DNA from: Clostridia bacterium
GTDB lineage: Bacteria; Bacillota_A; Clostridia; Peptostreptococcales; Anaerovoracaceae
Assembly: GCA_024403175.1 (NCBI GenBank)
Contig: JAKSSI010000086.1
Span: forward strand, 1-6,207
Direction of reading: 5' to 3'
DNA: 6,207 nucleotides
In this document: positions 1 to 6,207 of the stretch, piece by piece
Position numbering within the stretch: position 1 is the stretch's first letter
How the letters are laid out: the number at the start of each line of letters is the position of its first letter
The notes under the pieces: model-generated
Databases searched by the model: none
Told to the model about the DNA's origin: nothing
What the model saw: the letters and a program-made list of their open reading frames with translations, nothing else
Position numbers and translations under genes: made by a program

Positions 1-731
1 GCGGAAACAATATTGTTATTGAAGAATTCCTTGAAGGACCAGAAGTATCTGTTCTTTCATTCACAGATGGTAAGGTTGTAGTTCCTATGGTTTCTTCTAT
101 GGATCACAAGCGCGCAGGCGACAATGATACAGGCCTTAACACAGGTGGTATGGGAACAATTGCTCCAAATCCTTACTACACACCAGCTGTTGCTGATGCG
201 TGCATGAAGCAGATTTTCCTTCCTACAATTGAAGCAATGAACAAAGAAGGCCGCACATTTAAGGGTTGCCTTTACTTTGGTCTTATGATTACAAAGGATG
301 GTCCTAAGGTTATCGAATACAACTGTCGTTTCGGCGACCCTGAAACTCAGGTTGTTCTTCCACTTCTTGAATCAGATCTTCTTGAAGTTATGCAGGCTGT
401 TACAGAAGAAAGACTTGCTGACATTGAAGTTAAGTTTGCAGATAGTTATGCATGTTGCGTAATTATGGCAAGCAAAGGCTATCCACAGTCTTATGAAAAG
501 GGATTTGAAATTAAGATTGCTGAAGAAGTTGCAGATAAGGTTTACGTTGCAGGTGCAAAGATTGCAGACGGAAAACTTGTTACAAGCGGCGGAAGAGTAC
601 TTGGTTGCACAGCAGTTGCAGATAGCTTAAAGAATGCAATTGATGCAGCATATGACATTACAAAGAAAGTTACATTTGATAATTCCTATATGCGTTCAGA
701 CATTGGCGCAAGAGCATTAAAGGCAAAGTAA
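1..731 (+). CDS. purD: Phosphoribosylamine-glycine ligase (GAR synthetase), C-terminal part, 5' end cut by window
   Basis: PurD is a cytosolic ATP-grasp ligase that joins phosphoribosylamine and glycine to form glycinamide ribonucleotide, the second step of de novo purine synthesis. The reading frame is open from base 3 and gives 242 residues before TAA. A full PurD has roughly 420-430, so about 185 N-terminal residues lie left of the window. The first in-frame ATG (base 87) is internal, because family-like sequence (IVIEEFLEGPEVSV) precedes it. Visible hallmarks, numbered from the first codon in the window, are DHKRAGDNDTGLNTGGMG in the ATP-grasp domain (about 34-51) and the family signature RFGDPETQ at 109-116 (bases 327-350), which supplies metal and ATP contacts. 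The C-terminal domain then shows MASKGYP, a SGGRVLG segment and the terminal SDIGARAL. Nothing is broken in the visible part. Its stop lies one base before purL, indicating co-transcription. Identification is from recalled family motifs and is very secure. Confidence 0.97.
   Translation, partial: GNNIVIEEFLEGPEVSVLSFTDGKVVVPMVSSMDHKRAGDNDTGLNTGGMGTIAPNPYYTPAVADACMKQIFLPTIEAMNKEGRTFKGCLYFGLMITKDGPKVIEYNCRFGDPETQVVLPLLESDLLEVMQAVTEERLADIEVKFADSYACCVIMASKGYPQSYEKGFEIKIAEEVADKVYVAGAKIADGKLVTSGGRVLGCTAVADSLKNAIDAAYDITKKVTFDNSYMRSDIGARALKAK
719..723 (+). promoter_or_regulatory. Weak ribosome binding site for purL inside the purD end
   Basis: AAAGG lies inside the last codons of purD, nine bases before the purL ATG. 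It is a modest Shine-Dalgarno match. With only one base between the purD stop (729-731) and the purL start, purL translation is probably coupled to ribosomes finishing purD. The coupling is inferred from the spacing. Confidence 0.5.
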
Positions 732-732
732 A

Positions 733-3700
733 ATGGTTTACAGAGTATATACTGAAAAGAAAAAGGAACTGGCTTTAGAAGCTGCTTCTCTCTTGTCTGA
801 GGCTAAGACACTTCTTGGAATTAAGTCTATTGAAGATGTTCGTCTGTTTAATCGTTATGATGCAGAAAACATTGATGCAGATCTTTTCGAATATTCAAAG
901 AAGTATGTTTTCTCTGAACCTCAGCTTGATATTACTTATGAAAAATTAGATTTGGAAGGAGCAACACTCTTTGCTGTAGAACCACTTCCTGGTCAGTTTG
1001 ATCAGCGTGCAGATTCAGCAGCTCAGTGTATTGCTATCATTTCTCAGAAGGAAAGACCAATTGTTAGATCTGCAAAGGTTTATGCAATTTACGGAAATCT
1101 TTCCGCTGAAGAACTTGCTTCAATTAAGAAGTACGTAATTAACCCTGTAGAAGCAAGAGAAGCTTCTATGGATCTTCCAGAAACTTTGGCTCTTGCATAT
1201 GAAGAACCAAAGCCTGTAAAGATTCTTGAAGGATTTAGAAATCTAAACGATGAAGAAATCCAGCAGTTCATTAAGGACTACGGCCTTGCAATGGATGCTA
1301 TGGACCTTGCATTCTGCAGAGATTATTTCACAAAAGAAAACAGAGATCCTTCTATTACAGAAATTAGAGTAATCGATACATATTGGTCTGACCACTGCAG
1401 ACACACAACATTTAACACAATCATCGATTACATTCATTTTGATGATGAGACAATCCAGAAGAGTTTCGAAGATTATCTCAATACAAGAAAAGAACTTGCA
1501 AGAACAAAGCCTGTAACATTAATGGACATTGCTACCATTGCTGTAAAGCAGCTTAAGTTTGCAGGCAAGCTTGATAAGCTTGATGAATCAGAAGAAATTA
1601 ATGCATGCACAGTAAAGATTAAAGTTGGTGTAGATGGAAAAGATGAAGATTGGCTTCTTCTCTTCAAGAACGAAACTCACAACCACCCAACTGAAATCGA
1701 ACCTTTCGGTGGTGCTGCAACATGTATCGGCGGTGCTATTAGAGACCCACTCTCTGGCCGTTCTTATGCATACGGCGCAATGAGACTTACAGGTGCTGCA
1801 GATCCACTCACACCTATTAACAAGACTATTGAAGGTAAGCTTCCACAGAGAACTATCGTTACAAAGGCTGCTGCAGGATATTCTTCCTATGGTAACCAGA
1901 TTGGTCTTGCTACAGGTATTGTTGATGAAATTTATCATCCTGGTTATGCAGCAAAGCACATGGAACTTGGTGCTGTAGTTGCTGCTGCTCCTGCTGAAAA
2001 TGTTGTAAGACTTCGCCCAACACCTGGCGATGTAGTAGTACTGCTTGGTGGAAGCACAGGAAGAGACGGTATTGGTGGTGCTACAGGTTCTTCTAAGGCT
2101 CACAATGTTAAGTCTGTAGAAGAATGCGGTTCTGAAGTTCAGAAAGGTAATGCTCCTGAAGAAAGAAAGCTTCAGCGTCTCTTTAGAAACCCAGAAGCAT
2201 CCAAGATGATTAAGCGTTGCAACGACTTCGGTGCGGGCGGTGTTTCTGTTGCTGTAGGCGAACTTGCAGATGGTCTTGATATCGATCTTAATGCAGTTCC
2301 TAAGAAGTATGAAGGTCTTGATGGAACAGAACTTTCTATTTCCGAATCTCAGGAAAGAATGGCTGCTGTAATTGCTCCAGAAAACGTTGAACGTTTTATG
2401 CAGCTTGCAAAAGAAGAAAACCTTCAGGTTGTAAAGCTTGCTGTAGTTAAGGAAGATCCAAGACTTACAATTAACTGGAATGGCGTAAAGATTGCAGATA
2501 TCAGCAGAGAATTCCTTGATACAAACGGAGCTGAAAAGCACGCTACTGCCGACATTCCAAAGGCAACATATACAAACAGAAGCTTTGGTGAAAGCTTTGA
2601 AGATAAGTTTAAGAACATGGCAGAAGACCTTAACTGCTGCTCTAAGCGTGGTCTTTCTGAACGTTTCGACTCTACAATCGGCGCTGGCTCTGTACTTATG
2701 CCATTCGGCGGTAAGTTCCAAAGAACACCGGTTCAGGCTATGGTTCAGAAGATTTCTGTTGAATCTAAGCACACAGATACATGTTCACTCATGGCTTGGG
2801 GTTACAACCCACTTATTTCCGAACAGAGCCCTTACCACGGTGCATATCTTGCAATAGTTGAATCTGTTGCTAAGCTTGTTGCATCTGGTGCTGAATTTAA
2901 GGATGTATATCTTTCACTTCAGGAATTCTTTGGAAAGCTTGGAACAGATTCTAAGCGTTGGGGTCTTCCTCTCGCTGCAGTGCTTGGTGCATATAGAGCT
3001 CAGATGGAACTCGGCATCGGTGCTATAGGCGGAAAGGACTCCATGTCCGGAAGCTTCGAAAATTTAGATGTTCCACCAACACTTGTTTCATTTGCAGTTA
3101 CTGCATCTGAAATTGAAAACATCATTTCTTGCGAATTTAAGAAGGCTGGAGATGCTCTTGTAAGAATTGCTCCACAGTATGGTGCAGATGGACTTCCAGT
3201 AGTTGATAGCCTTAAGGATGTATTTGCTAAGGTTTATAAGCTTATGCGCAGCGGAAGAGTAGTTGCTTGCTACACACCTGGCATGGGTGGTATTGCTGAA
3301 GCTGTACTTAAGATGGGCATTGGTAATGGCTTCGGTTTTAACTTTGAAAAAGCTATTCCTGAAGATAAGCTCTTTGCTTATGACTACGGTGCATTCCTTC
3401 TTGAACTCAATGACAACCCGGATGCAGATATGGAAATTGTCGGTTATGTAAGCGAAAACCAGGCAATTACTTATTCTGATAAGAAGCTTGATTTAGAAGA
3501 GCTTACAAAGCTTTACGAAGATAAGCTTGAAAGCGTTTACCCATGCAACAACATTAAGTCTAAGGGTAAGGTTGAAAATATTGTTTATAAGGCAGAAAAG
3601 TACAACGTTCCAAGCGTTGGCGCTGCAAAGCCATTAGTACTCATTCCTGTATTCCCTGGTACAAACTGCGAATACGACAGTGCTAAGGCTGTAACTGATG

Positions 3701-4434
3701 CAGGTGCAGAAGCTAAGATTATGGTTATTAGAAACCTTACAGCAGACGCAATTGCTCAGTCTGTTGATGAATTTGCGGCTCAGCTTAATAAGGCTCAGGC
3801 AGTATTCATTCCTGGCGGATTCTCCGGCGGTGATGAACCTGATGGAAGCGGTAAGTTCATTACAGCATTCTTTAGAAATGCAAAGATTAAGGAAGCCGTT
3901 GGACAGCTTCTCGATGAAAGAGAAGGTCTTATGTGTGGTATCTGCAATGGTTTCCAGGCTCTTATTAAGCTTGGCCTTGTACCTTACGGTAAGATTATCG
4001 ATACAGATGAAAACTGCCCAACACTTACATTTAATACAATTGGCAGACACCAGTCTAAGATTTCCCACGTAAGAATTGCATCTAACAAGTCCCCATGGCT
4101 TGCTCTTGCAGATCTTGGTGGAGTCTACAGTGCTCCAATTTCTCACGGTGAAGGTCGATTCCTTGCATCTGATGAACTTGTAAAGCAGCTTGCTGCTAAC
4201 GGTCAGATTGCAACTCAGTATGTTGATCTTTCCGGTAACGCAACTATGGACATTCAGTACAACCCTAACGGTTCTGTAATGGCTATCGAAGGAATTACAT
4301 CTCCAGACGGCAGAGTTTTCGGTAAGATGGCTCATGCTGAAAGAGTTGGCAAAGGACTTTATAAGAATGTTCCTGGAAATTTCGATATCAAAATGTTCGA
4401 ATCTGCGGTAAAATATTTTAAACAGGAACTTTAA
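733..4434 (+). CDS. purL: Phosphoribosylformylglycinamidine synthase, single-chain form with glutaminase domain
   Basis: PurL converts formyl-GAR, glutamine and ATP to FGAM, the fourth step of purine synthesis, in the cytosol. At 1233 residues this is the long form, which holds in one chain what many bacteria split into PurS, PurL and PurQ. The order is: a PurS-like N-terminal domain (about 1-140); a linker with WSDHCRH at 218-224, whose H221 aligns with the conserved catalytic-site His of E. coli PurL; the synthase core with NETHNHP (313-319), DFGAGGVSVAVGELADG (498-514) and GGKDSMSG (766-773); and a class I glutaminase domain (about 967-1233). In that domain C1071 of GICNGFQ is the nucleophile, and H1201 and E1203 of HAER complete the triad. 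SHGEGR (1137-1142) is also present. All key residues are intact. The ATG at 733 is chosen because MVYRVY matches the family start and follows the purD stop by one base. The sequence resembles the clostridial/lactobacillar long-PurL clade more than the proteobacterial one, judged from memory. Confidence 0.97.
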   Translation: MVYRVYTEKKKELALEAASLLSEAKTLLGIKSIEDVRLFNRYDAENIDADLFEYSKKYVFSEPQLDITYEKLDLEGATLFAVEPLPGQFDQRADSAAQCIAIISQKERPIVRSAKVYAIYGNLSAEELASIKKYVINPVEAREASMDLPETLALAYEEPKPVKILEGFRNLNDEEIQQFIKDYGLAMDAMDLAFCRDYFTKENRDPSITEIRVIDTYWSDHCRHTTFNTIIDYIHFDDETIQKSFEDYLNTRKELARTKPVTLMDIATIAVKQLKFAGKLDKLDESEEINACTVKIKVGVDGKDEDWLLLFKNETHNHPTEIEPFGGAATCIGGAIRDPLSGRSYAYGAMRLTGAADPLTPINKTIEGKLPQRTIVTKAAAGYSSYGNQIGLATGIVDEIYHPGYAAKHMELGAVVAAAPAENVVRLRPTPGDVVVLLGGSTGRDGIGGATGSSKAHNVKSVEECGSEVQKGNAPEERKLQRLFRNPEASKMIKRCNDFGAGGVSVAVGELADGLDIDLNAVPKKYEGLDGTELSISESQERMAAVIAPENVERFMQLAKEENLQVVKLAVVKEDPRLTINWNGVKIADISREFLDTNGAEKHATADIPKATYTNRSFGESFEDKFKNMAEDLNCCSKRGLSERFDSTIGAGSVLMPFGGKFQRTPVQAMVQKISVESKHTDTCSLMAWGYNPLISEQSPYHGAYLAIVESVAKLVASGAEFKDVYLSLQEFFGKLGTDSKRWGLPLAAVLGAYRAQMELGIGAIGGKDSMSGSFENLDVPPTLVSFAVTASEIENIISCEFKKAGDALVRIAPQYGADGLPVVDSLKDVFAKVYKLMRSGRVVACYTPGMGGIAEAVLKMGIGNGFGFNFEKAIPEDKLFAYDYGAFLLELNDNPDADMEIVGYVSENQAITYSDKKLDLEELTKLYEDKLESVYPCNNIKSKGKVENIVYKAEKYNVPSVGAAKPLVLIPVFPGTNCEYDSAKAVTDAGAEAKIMVIRNLTADAIAQSVDEFAAQLNKAQAVFIPGGFSGGDEPDGSGKFITAFFRNAKIKEAVGQLLDEREGLMCGICNGFQALIKLGLVPYGKIIDTDENCPTLTFNTIGRHQSKISHVRIASNKSPWLALADLGGVYSAPISHGEGRFLASDELVKQLAANGQIATQYVDLSGNATMDIQYNPNGSVMAIEGITSPDGRVFGKMAHAERVGKGLYKNVPGNFDIKMFESAVKYFKQEL

Positions 4435-4442
4435 TTTAGGAT

Positions 4443-4453
4443 AAAGGAAAGGA
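4443..4453 (+). promoter_or_regulatory. Ribosome binding site of guaB
   Basis: The 24-base purL-guaB gap is purine-rich and contains two overlapping Shine-Dalgarno-like cores, AAGGA at 4445-4449 roughly and AAGGA ending at 4453. The second lies five bases before the ATG at 4459 and fixes that start. The gap is too short for a separate promoter and shows no terminator hairpin, so guaB is probably translated from the purD-purL message. Confidence 0.75.
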
Positions 4454-4458
4454 TAATC

Positions 4459-5964
4459 ATGGCACAGTATTTCGAAGAACCATCACGCACATTTAGCGAA
4501 TACTTACTGATTCCGGGTTACACAGGTCCGGAAAACATTCCGGCTAATGTTAGCCTTAAGACAGCTATTACAAAATATCGTAAGGGACAGGAAGAACCTG
4601 CAATTACAATGAACATTCCTCTTGTTTCTGCTGTAATGCAGTCTGTTTCCGGAGACCGTCTTGCAATTGCACTTGCAAAGGAAGGCGGAATTTCCTTCAT
4701 CTTTGGATCCCAGTCTGTAGAAGATCAGGCAGCAATGGTTGCAAGAGTAAAGAACTACAAGGCAGGCTTTGTAACATCCGATGCTAACATTCGCCCAGAC
4801 CAGACTCTTGCAGATCTTCTCAAAATTAAGGAAGAAACAGGTCACTCCACAACAGCTGTTACAGAAGACGGTACAAGAGAAGGTAAGCTTCTTGGTATCA
4901 TTACAAGCACAGACTACAGAGTAAGCCGTATGGATCCTGCAACAAAGGTTTCTGAATTTATGACTCCTCTTGATAAGCTTGTATATGCAAAGAAGGGCAC
5001 AAGCCTTGCAGAAGCAAACGACATCCTTTGGGAACACAAGCTTAACGCTCTTCCAATCGTAGATGAAAACGGCAGACTTGATTCTTTCGTATTCCGTAAG
5101 GACTACCACGATCACAAGGCAAATCCAAACGAACTCCTCGACGATGAAAAGAGATATCTTGTAGGTGCTGGTATTAACTCCAGAGACTACGAAGAAAGAG
5201 TTCCTGCTCTTGTTGAAGCAGGTGTAGATGTACTTGTTATCGATAGCTCTGAAGGTTATACAATTTGGCAGAAGAGAACAATCGATTGGATTAGATCTAA
5301 GTATGGCGATAAGGTAAAGGTTGGCGCTGGTAACGTTGTAGATGCAGAAGGATTTAACTATCTTGCAGATGCAGGCGCAGACTTTATTAAGGTTGGTATC
5401 GGCGGTGGTTCTATTTGTATCACACGTGAAACAAAGGGTATCGGTAGAGGTCAGGCTACAGCTGTAAAGGAAGTAGCAAAGGCTAGAGATGAATACTTCA
5501 AGAAGACAGGTATGTATATTCCTATCTGCTCCGACGGTGGTATTGTTCACGATTATCATATGACACTTGCTCTTGCTATGGGTTCTGACTTTATTATGCT
5601 CGGTAGATACTTTGCTAGATTCGATGAATCCCCAACAAATAAGCTTCTCCTTGGCGGCACATATGTTAAGGAATACTGGGGCGAAGGTTCTAACAGAGCT
5701 AGAAACTGGCAGAGATACGACCTTGGTGGATCTGGAAAGCTCTCCTTCGAAGAAGGTGTTGATTCTTATGTTCCATACGCTGGTCCACTTTCTGACGGTG
5801 TTAGAGCATCTCTTGCTAAGATTTCCAGCACAATGTGCAACTGTGGAGCTCTTACAATTGAAGAACTTCAGCAGAAGGCAAAGCTCACAGTAGTATCTGC
5901 TACATCCATTGTAGAAGGCGGCGCACACGACGTTATTCTTAAAGATACAACAGCTAAGAAGTAA
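4459..5964 (+). CDS. guaB: Inosine-5'-monophosphate dehydrogenase, Tritrichomonas-like subtype
   Basis: GuaB oxidises IMP to XMP with NAD+, the committing step toward GMP. The protein has 501 residues, a usual length. The TIM-barrel catalytic domain is interrupted by two CBS domains (about 105-160 and 164-217). The NAD-contact Asp is D262 in VIDSSEG. The catalytic loop [10 protein letters not shown] (313-322) carries nucleophile C320. SDGGI (358-362) is the phosphate-site region, and the mobile flap has R419-Y420 in NWQRYDLGG. All catalytic residues are present, which separates it from GMP reductase, a family lacking the CBS pair and the flap. The loop reads GGGSIC, where most bacterial enzymes have GPGSIC. 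From start ([20 protein letters not shown]) to end ([11 protein letters not shown]) the protein closely follows the IMP dehydrogenase of the protist Tritrichomonas foetus as I recall it, with a one-residue offset. The start is set by the adjacent ribosome site and this match. It is probably the last gene of the purD-purL-guaB operon. Confidence 0.97.
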   Translation: MAQYFEEPSRTFSEYLLIPGYTGPENIPANVSLKTAITKYRKGQEEPAITMNIPLVSAVMQSVSGDRLAIALAKEGGISFIFGSQSVEDQAAMVARVKNYKAGFVTSDANIRPDQTLADLLKIKEETGHSTTAVTEDGTREGKLLGIITSTDYRVSRMDPATKVSEFMTPLDKLVYAKKGTSLAEANDILWEHKLNALPIVDENGRLDSFVFRKDYHDHKANPNELLDDEKRYLVGAGINSRDYEERVPALVEAGVDVLVIDSSEGYTIWQKRTIDWIRSKYGDKVKVGAGNVVDAEGFNYLADAGADFIKVGIGGGSICITRETKGIGRGQATAVKEVAKARDEYFKKTGMYIPICSDGGIVHDYHMTLALAMGSDFIMLGRYFARFDESPTNKLLLGGTYVKEYWGEGSNRARNWQRYDLGGSGKLSFEEGVDSYVPYAGPLSDGVRASLAKISSTMCNCGALTIEELQQKAKLTVVSATSIVEGGAHDVILKDTTAKK

Positions 5965-5983
5965 TCAAAAAAGCAAAAAAAAT

Positions 5984-6015
5984 TACCCGAGAGTTTTGTA
6001 CTCTCGGGTATTTTT
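5984..6015 (+). terminator. Rho-independent terminator after guaB
   Basis: A perfect 11-bp stem (5984-5994 pairs with 6000-6010, core ACCCGAGAG/CTCTCGGGT) closes a five-base loop, TTTGT, and is followed by TTTTT at 6011-6015. It starts 20 bases after the guaB stop and ends the purine transcript. An eight-A run at 5975-5982 precedes the stem, so the structure would also act as a terminator for minus-strand transcription. Confidence 0.93.
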
Positions 6016-6029
6016 ATTATGCTATAATA
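6015..6029. repeat. Small AT-rich inverted repeat over the -10 region
   Basis: TATTAT (6015-6020) and ATAATA (6024-6029) form a perfect 6-bp dyad around GCT. The right half overlaps the first TATAAT. It could be an operator, but the arms are pure A/T and short, so chance is a serious alternative. Confidence 0.3.
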
Positions 6030-6045
6030 GTGTGCATATTATAAT
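6020..6045 (+). promoter_or_regulatory. Promoter-like -10 elements upstream of the aldolase-family gene
   Basis: An extended -10 element, TGCTATAAT, lies at 6020-6028 with a perfect TATAAT at 6023-6028. A second perfect TATAAT is at 6040-6045, exactly 17 bases downstream. Neither has a convincing TTGACA-like -35: at 17-bp spacing the first would use the terminator arm, and the second would use bases 6017-6022 (TTATGC). The extended -10 is the better candidate because such promoters can work without a good -35. Transcription would start near 6035, giving a leader of about 30 bases. AT-rich DNA produces TATAAT by chance fairly often, so which copy works is uncertain. Confidence 0.65.
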
Positions 6046-6052
6046 TTGTTTT

Positions 6053-6058
6053 AGGAGG
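6053..6058 (+). promoter_or_regulatory. Strong ribosome binding site of the aldolase-family gene
   Basis: AGGAGG, a full Shine-Dalgarno core, sits eight bases before the ATG at 6067 and fixes that start. It is stronger than the sites in front of purL and guaB. Confidence 0.9.
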
Positions 6059-6066
6059 CATTTTGT

Positions 6067-6207
6067 ATGTATACAGAATCCGAAGCTAGAGAACTTGTAA
6101 TAAAGGCAGGTTTAGAACTTCTTGAAAAGAAGCTGATTGCTAGAACCTATGGTAATATCAGCGCAAGAATTTCAGAGCAAAAATTTGTTATTACTCCTTC
6201 CGGAAGA
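6067..6207 (+). CDS. Class II aldolase/adducin family protein, N-terminal part, 3' end cut by window
   Basis: Only the first 47 codons are visible and the frame is still open at the right edge. The peptide begins MYTESEARELVIKAGLELLE and carries the two N-terminal marks of the family: GNISAR at 29-34 and ITPSGR at 42-47. They align with GNVSVR and ITPTG of E. coli fuculose-1-phosphate aldolase FucA, where these segments bind the substrate phosphate. Family members are zinc-dependent cytosolic aldolases or epimerases such as FucA, RhaD and AraD, usually about 210-230 residues long. The metal-binding histidines that would support activity lie beyond the window, so the substrate cannot be named. 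A terminator, its own promoter-like sequence and a strong ribosome site separate it from the purine genes, so it is probably an independent unit. A 5-methylthioribulose-1-phosphate dehydratase-like role is also possible in this superfamily. Confidence 0.88.
   Translation, partial: MYTESEARELVIKAGLELLEKKLIARTYGNISARISEQKFVITPSGR

Noticed and set aside
1567..1584. Tandem repeat of AAGCTTGAT inside purL
   Set aside because: Only two 9-base copies encoding KLDKLD within an ordinary linker. It fits coding sequence with strong codon bias.
1588..2772. Minus-strand open frame (394 codons) opposite purL
   Set aside because: Same cause: codon bias of purL. The translation is low-complexity and rich in Cys, Ser and Phe, without motifs.
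2492..2857. Plus-strand out-of-frame open frames inside purL and guaB (also 1793-1978, 3263-3451, 3698-4072, 5567-5893)
   Set aside because: All lie within intact purL or guaB, with Leu/Ser-rich translations typical of shifted frames. There is no sign of a frameshift in the host genes.
3634..4335. Minus-strand open frame (233 codons) opposite the glutaminase domain of purL
   Set aside because: It lies wholly over conserved, intact purL coding sequence and its translation has no recognisable domain.
4435..4458. Possible promoter or terminator between purL and guaB
   Set aside because: The 24-base gap has only a ribosome site. It has no hairpin and no -35/-10 pair.
4504..5928. Long minus-strand open frame (474 codons) opposite guaB
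   Set aside because: It is in register with guaB codons, is explained by missing TTA/CTA/TCA codons, and its Cys/Ser/Asn-rich translation resembles no family I know. It starts with GTG and has no convincing ribosome site.
5965..6066. Possible riboswitch or small RNA between guaB and the aldolase-family gene
   Set aside because: The only stable structure is the terminator hairpin. The remaining roughly 50 bases of leader and promoter are too short for a known riboswitch aptamer.
1..6207. CRISPR array, insertion sequence, phage or defence genes
   Set aside because: Almost every base is accounted for by conserved metabolic genes, and no spaced repeats, transposase motifs or terminal inverted repeats were seen.

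Overview
This is a chromosomal purine-biosynthesis segment from a moderately AT-rich anaerobic bacterium. Three complete or nearly complete genes and one partial gene lie on the plus strand. Codon choice is strongly skewed: Leu is mostly CTT, Gln almost always CAG, Ile mostly ATT, Lys mostly AAG, and Arg AGA or CGT. This skew, the AGGA/AGGAGG ribosome sites, the long one-chain PurL and the Tritrichomonas-like IMP dehydrogenase suggest a gut-type anaerobe, for example a host-associated Treponema or a Lachnospiraceae-like Firmicute. I cannot settle the genus from the sequence alone.

Layout: bases 1-731 hold the C-terminal half or so of purD (phosphoribosylamine-glycine ligase). One base after its stop comes purL (733-4434), a single-chain formylglycinamidine ribonucleotide synthase carrying its own glutaminase domain. 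After a 24-base gap with a ribosome site comes guaB (4459-5964), an IMP dehydrogenase with two CBS domains. A strong hairpin terminator follows at 5984-6015. Right after it are -10 promoter-like sequences, an AGGAGG ribosome site, and the first 47 codons of a class II aldolase/adducin-family gene that runs off the right edge.

How they work together: PurD makes glycinamide ribonucleotide (GAR), PurL converts formyl-GAR to formylglycinamidine ribonucleotide (FGAM) with glutamine as nitrogen donor, and GuaB commits the end product IMP to the guanine branch by oxidising it to XMP. The tight spacing and the single terminator after guaB indicate that purD-purL-guaB are co-transcribed and that guaB is the last gene of that unit. 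The aldolase-family gene begins a separate transcription unit, probably in sugar metabolism.

No mobile element, CRISPR array, RNA gene or new defence-like system is visible. The most interesting points are the subtype of GuaB and the compact terminator/promoter junction behind it. Otherwise the window looks like ordinary housekeeping DNA.
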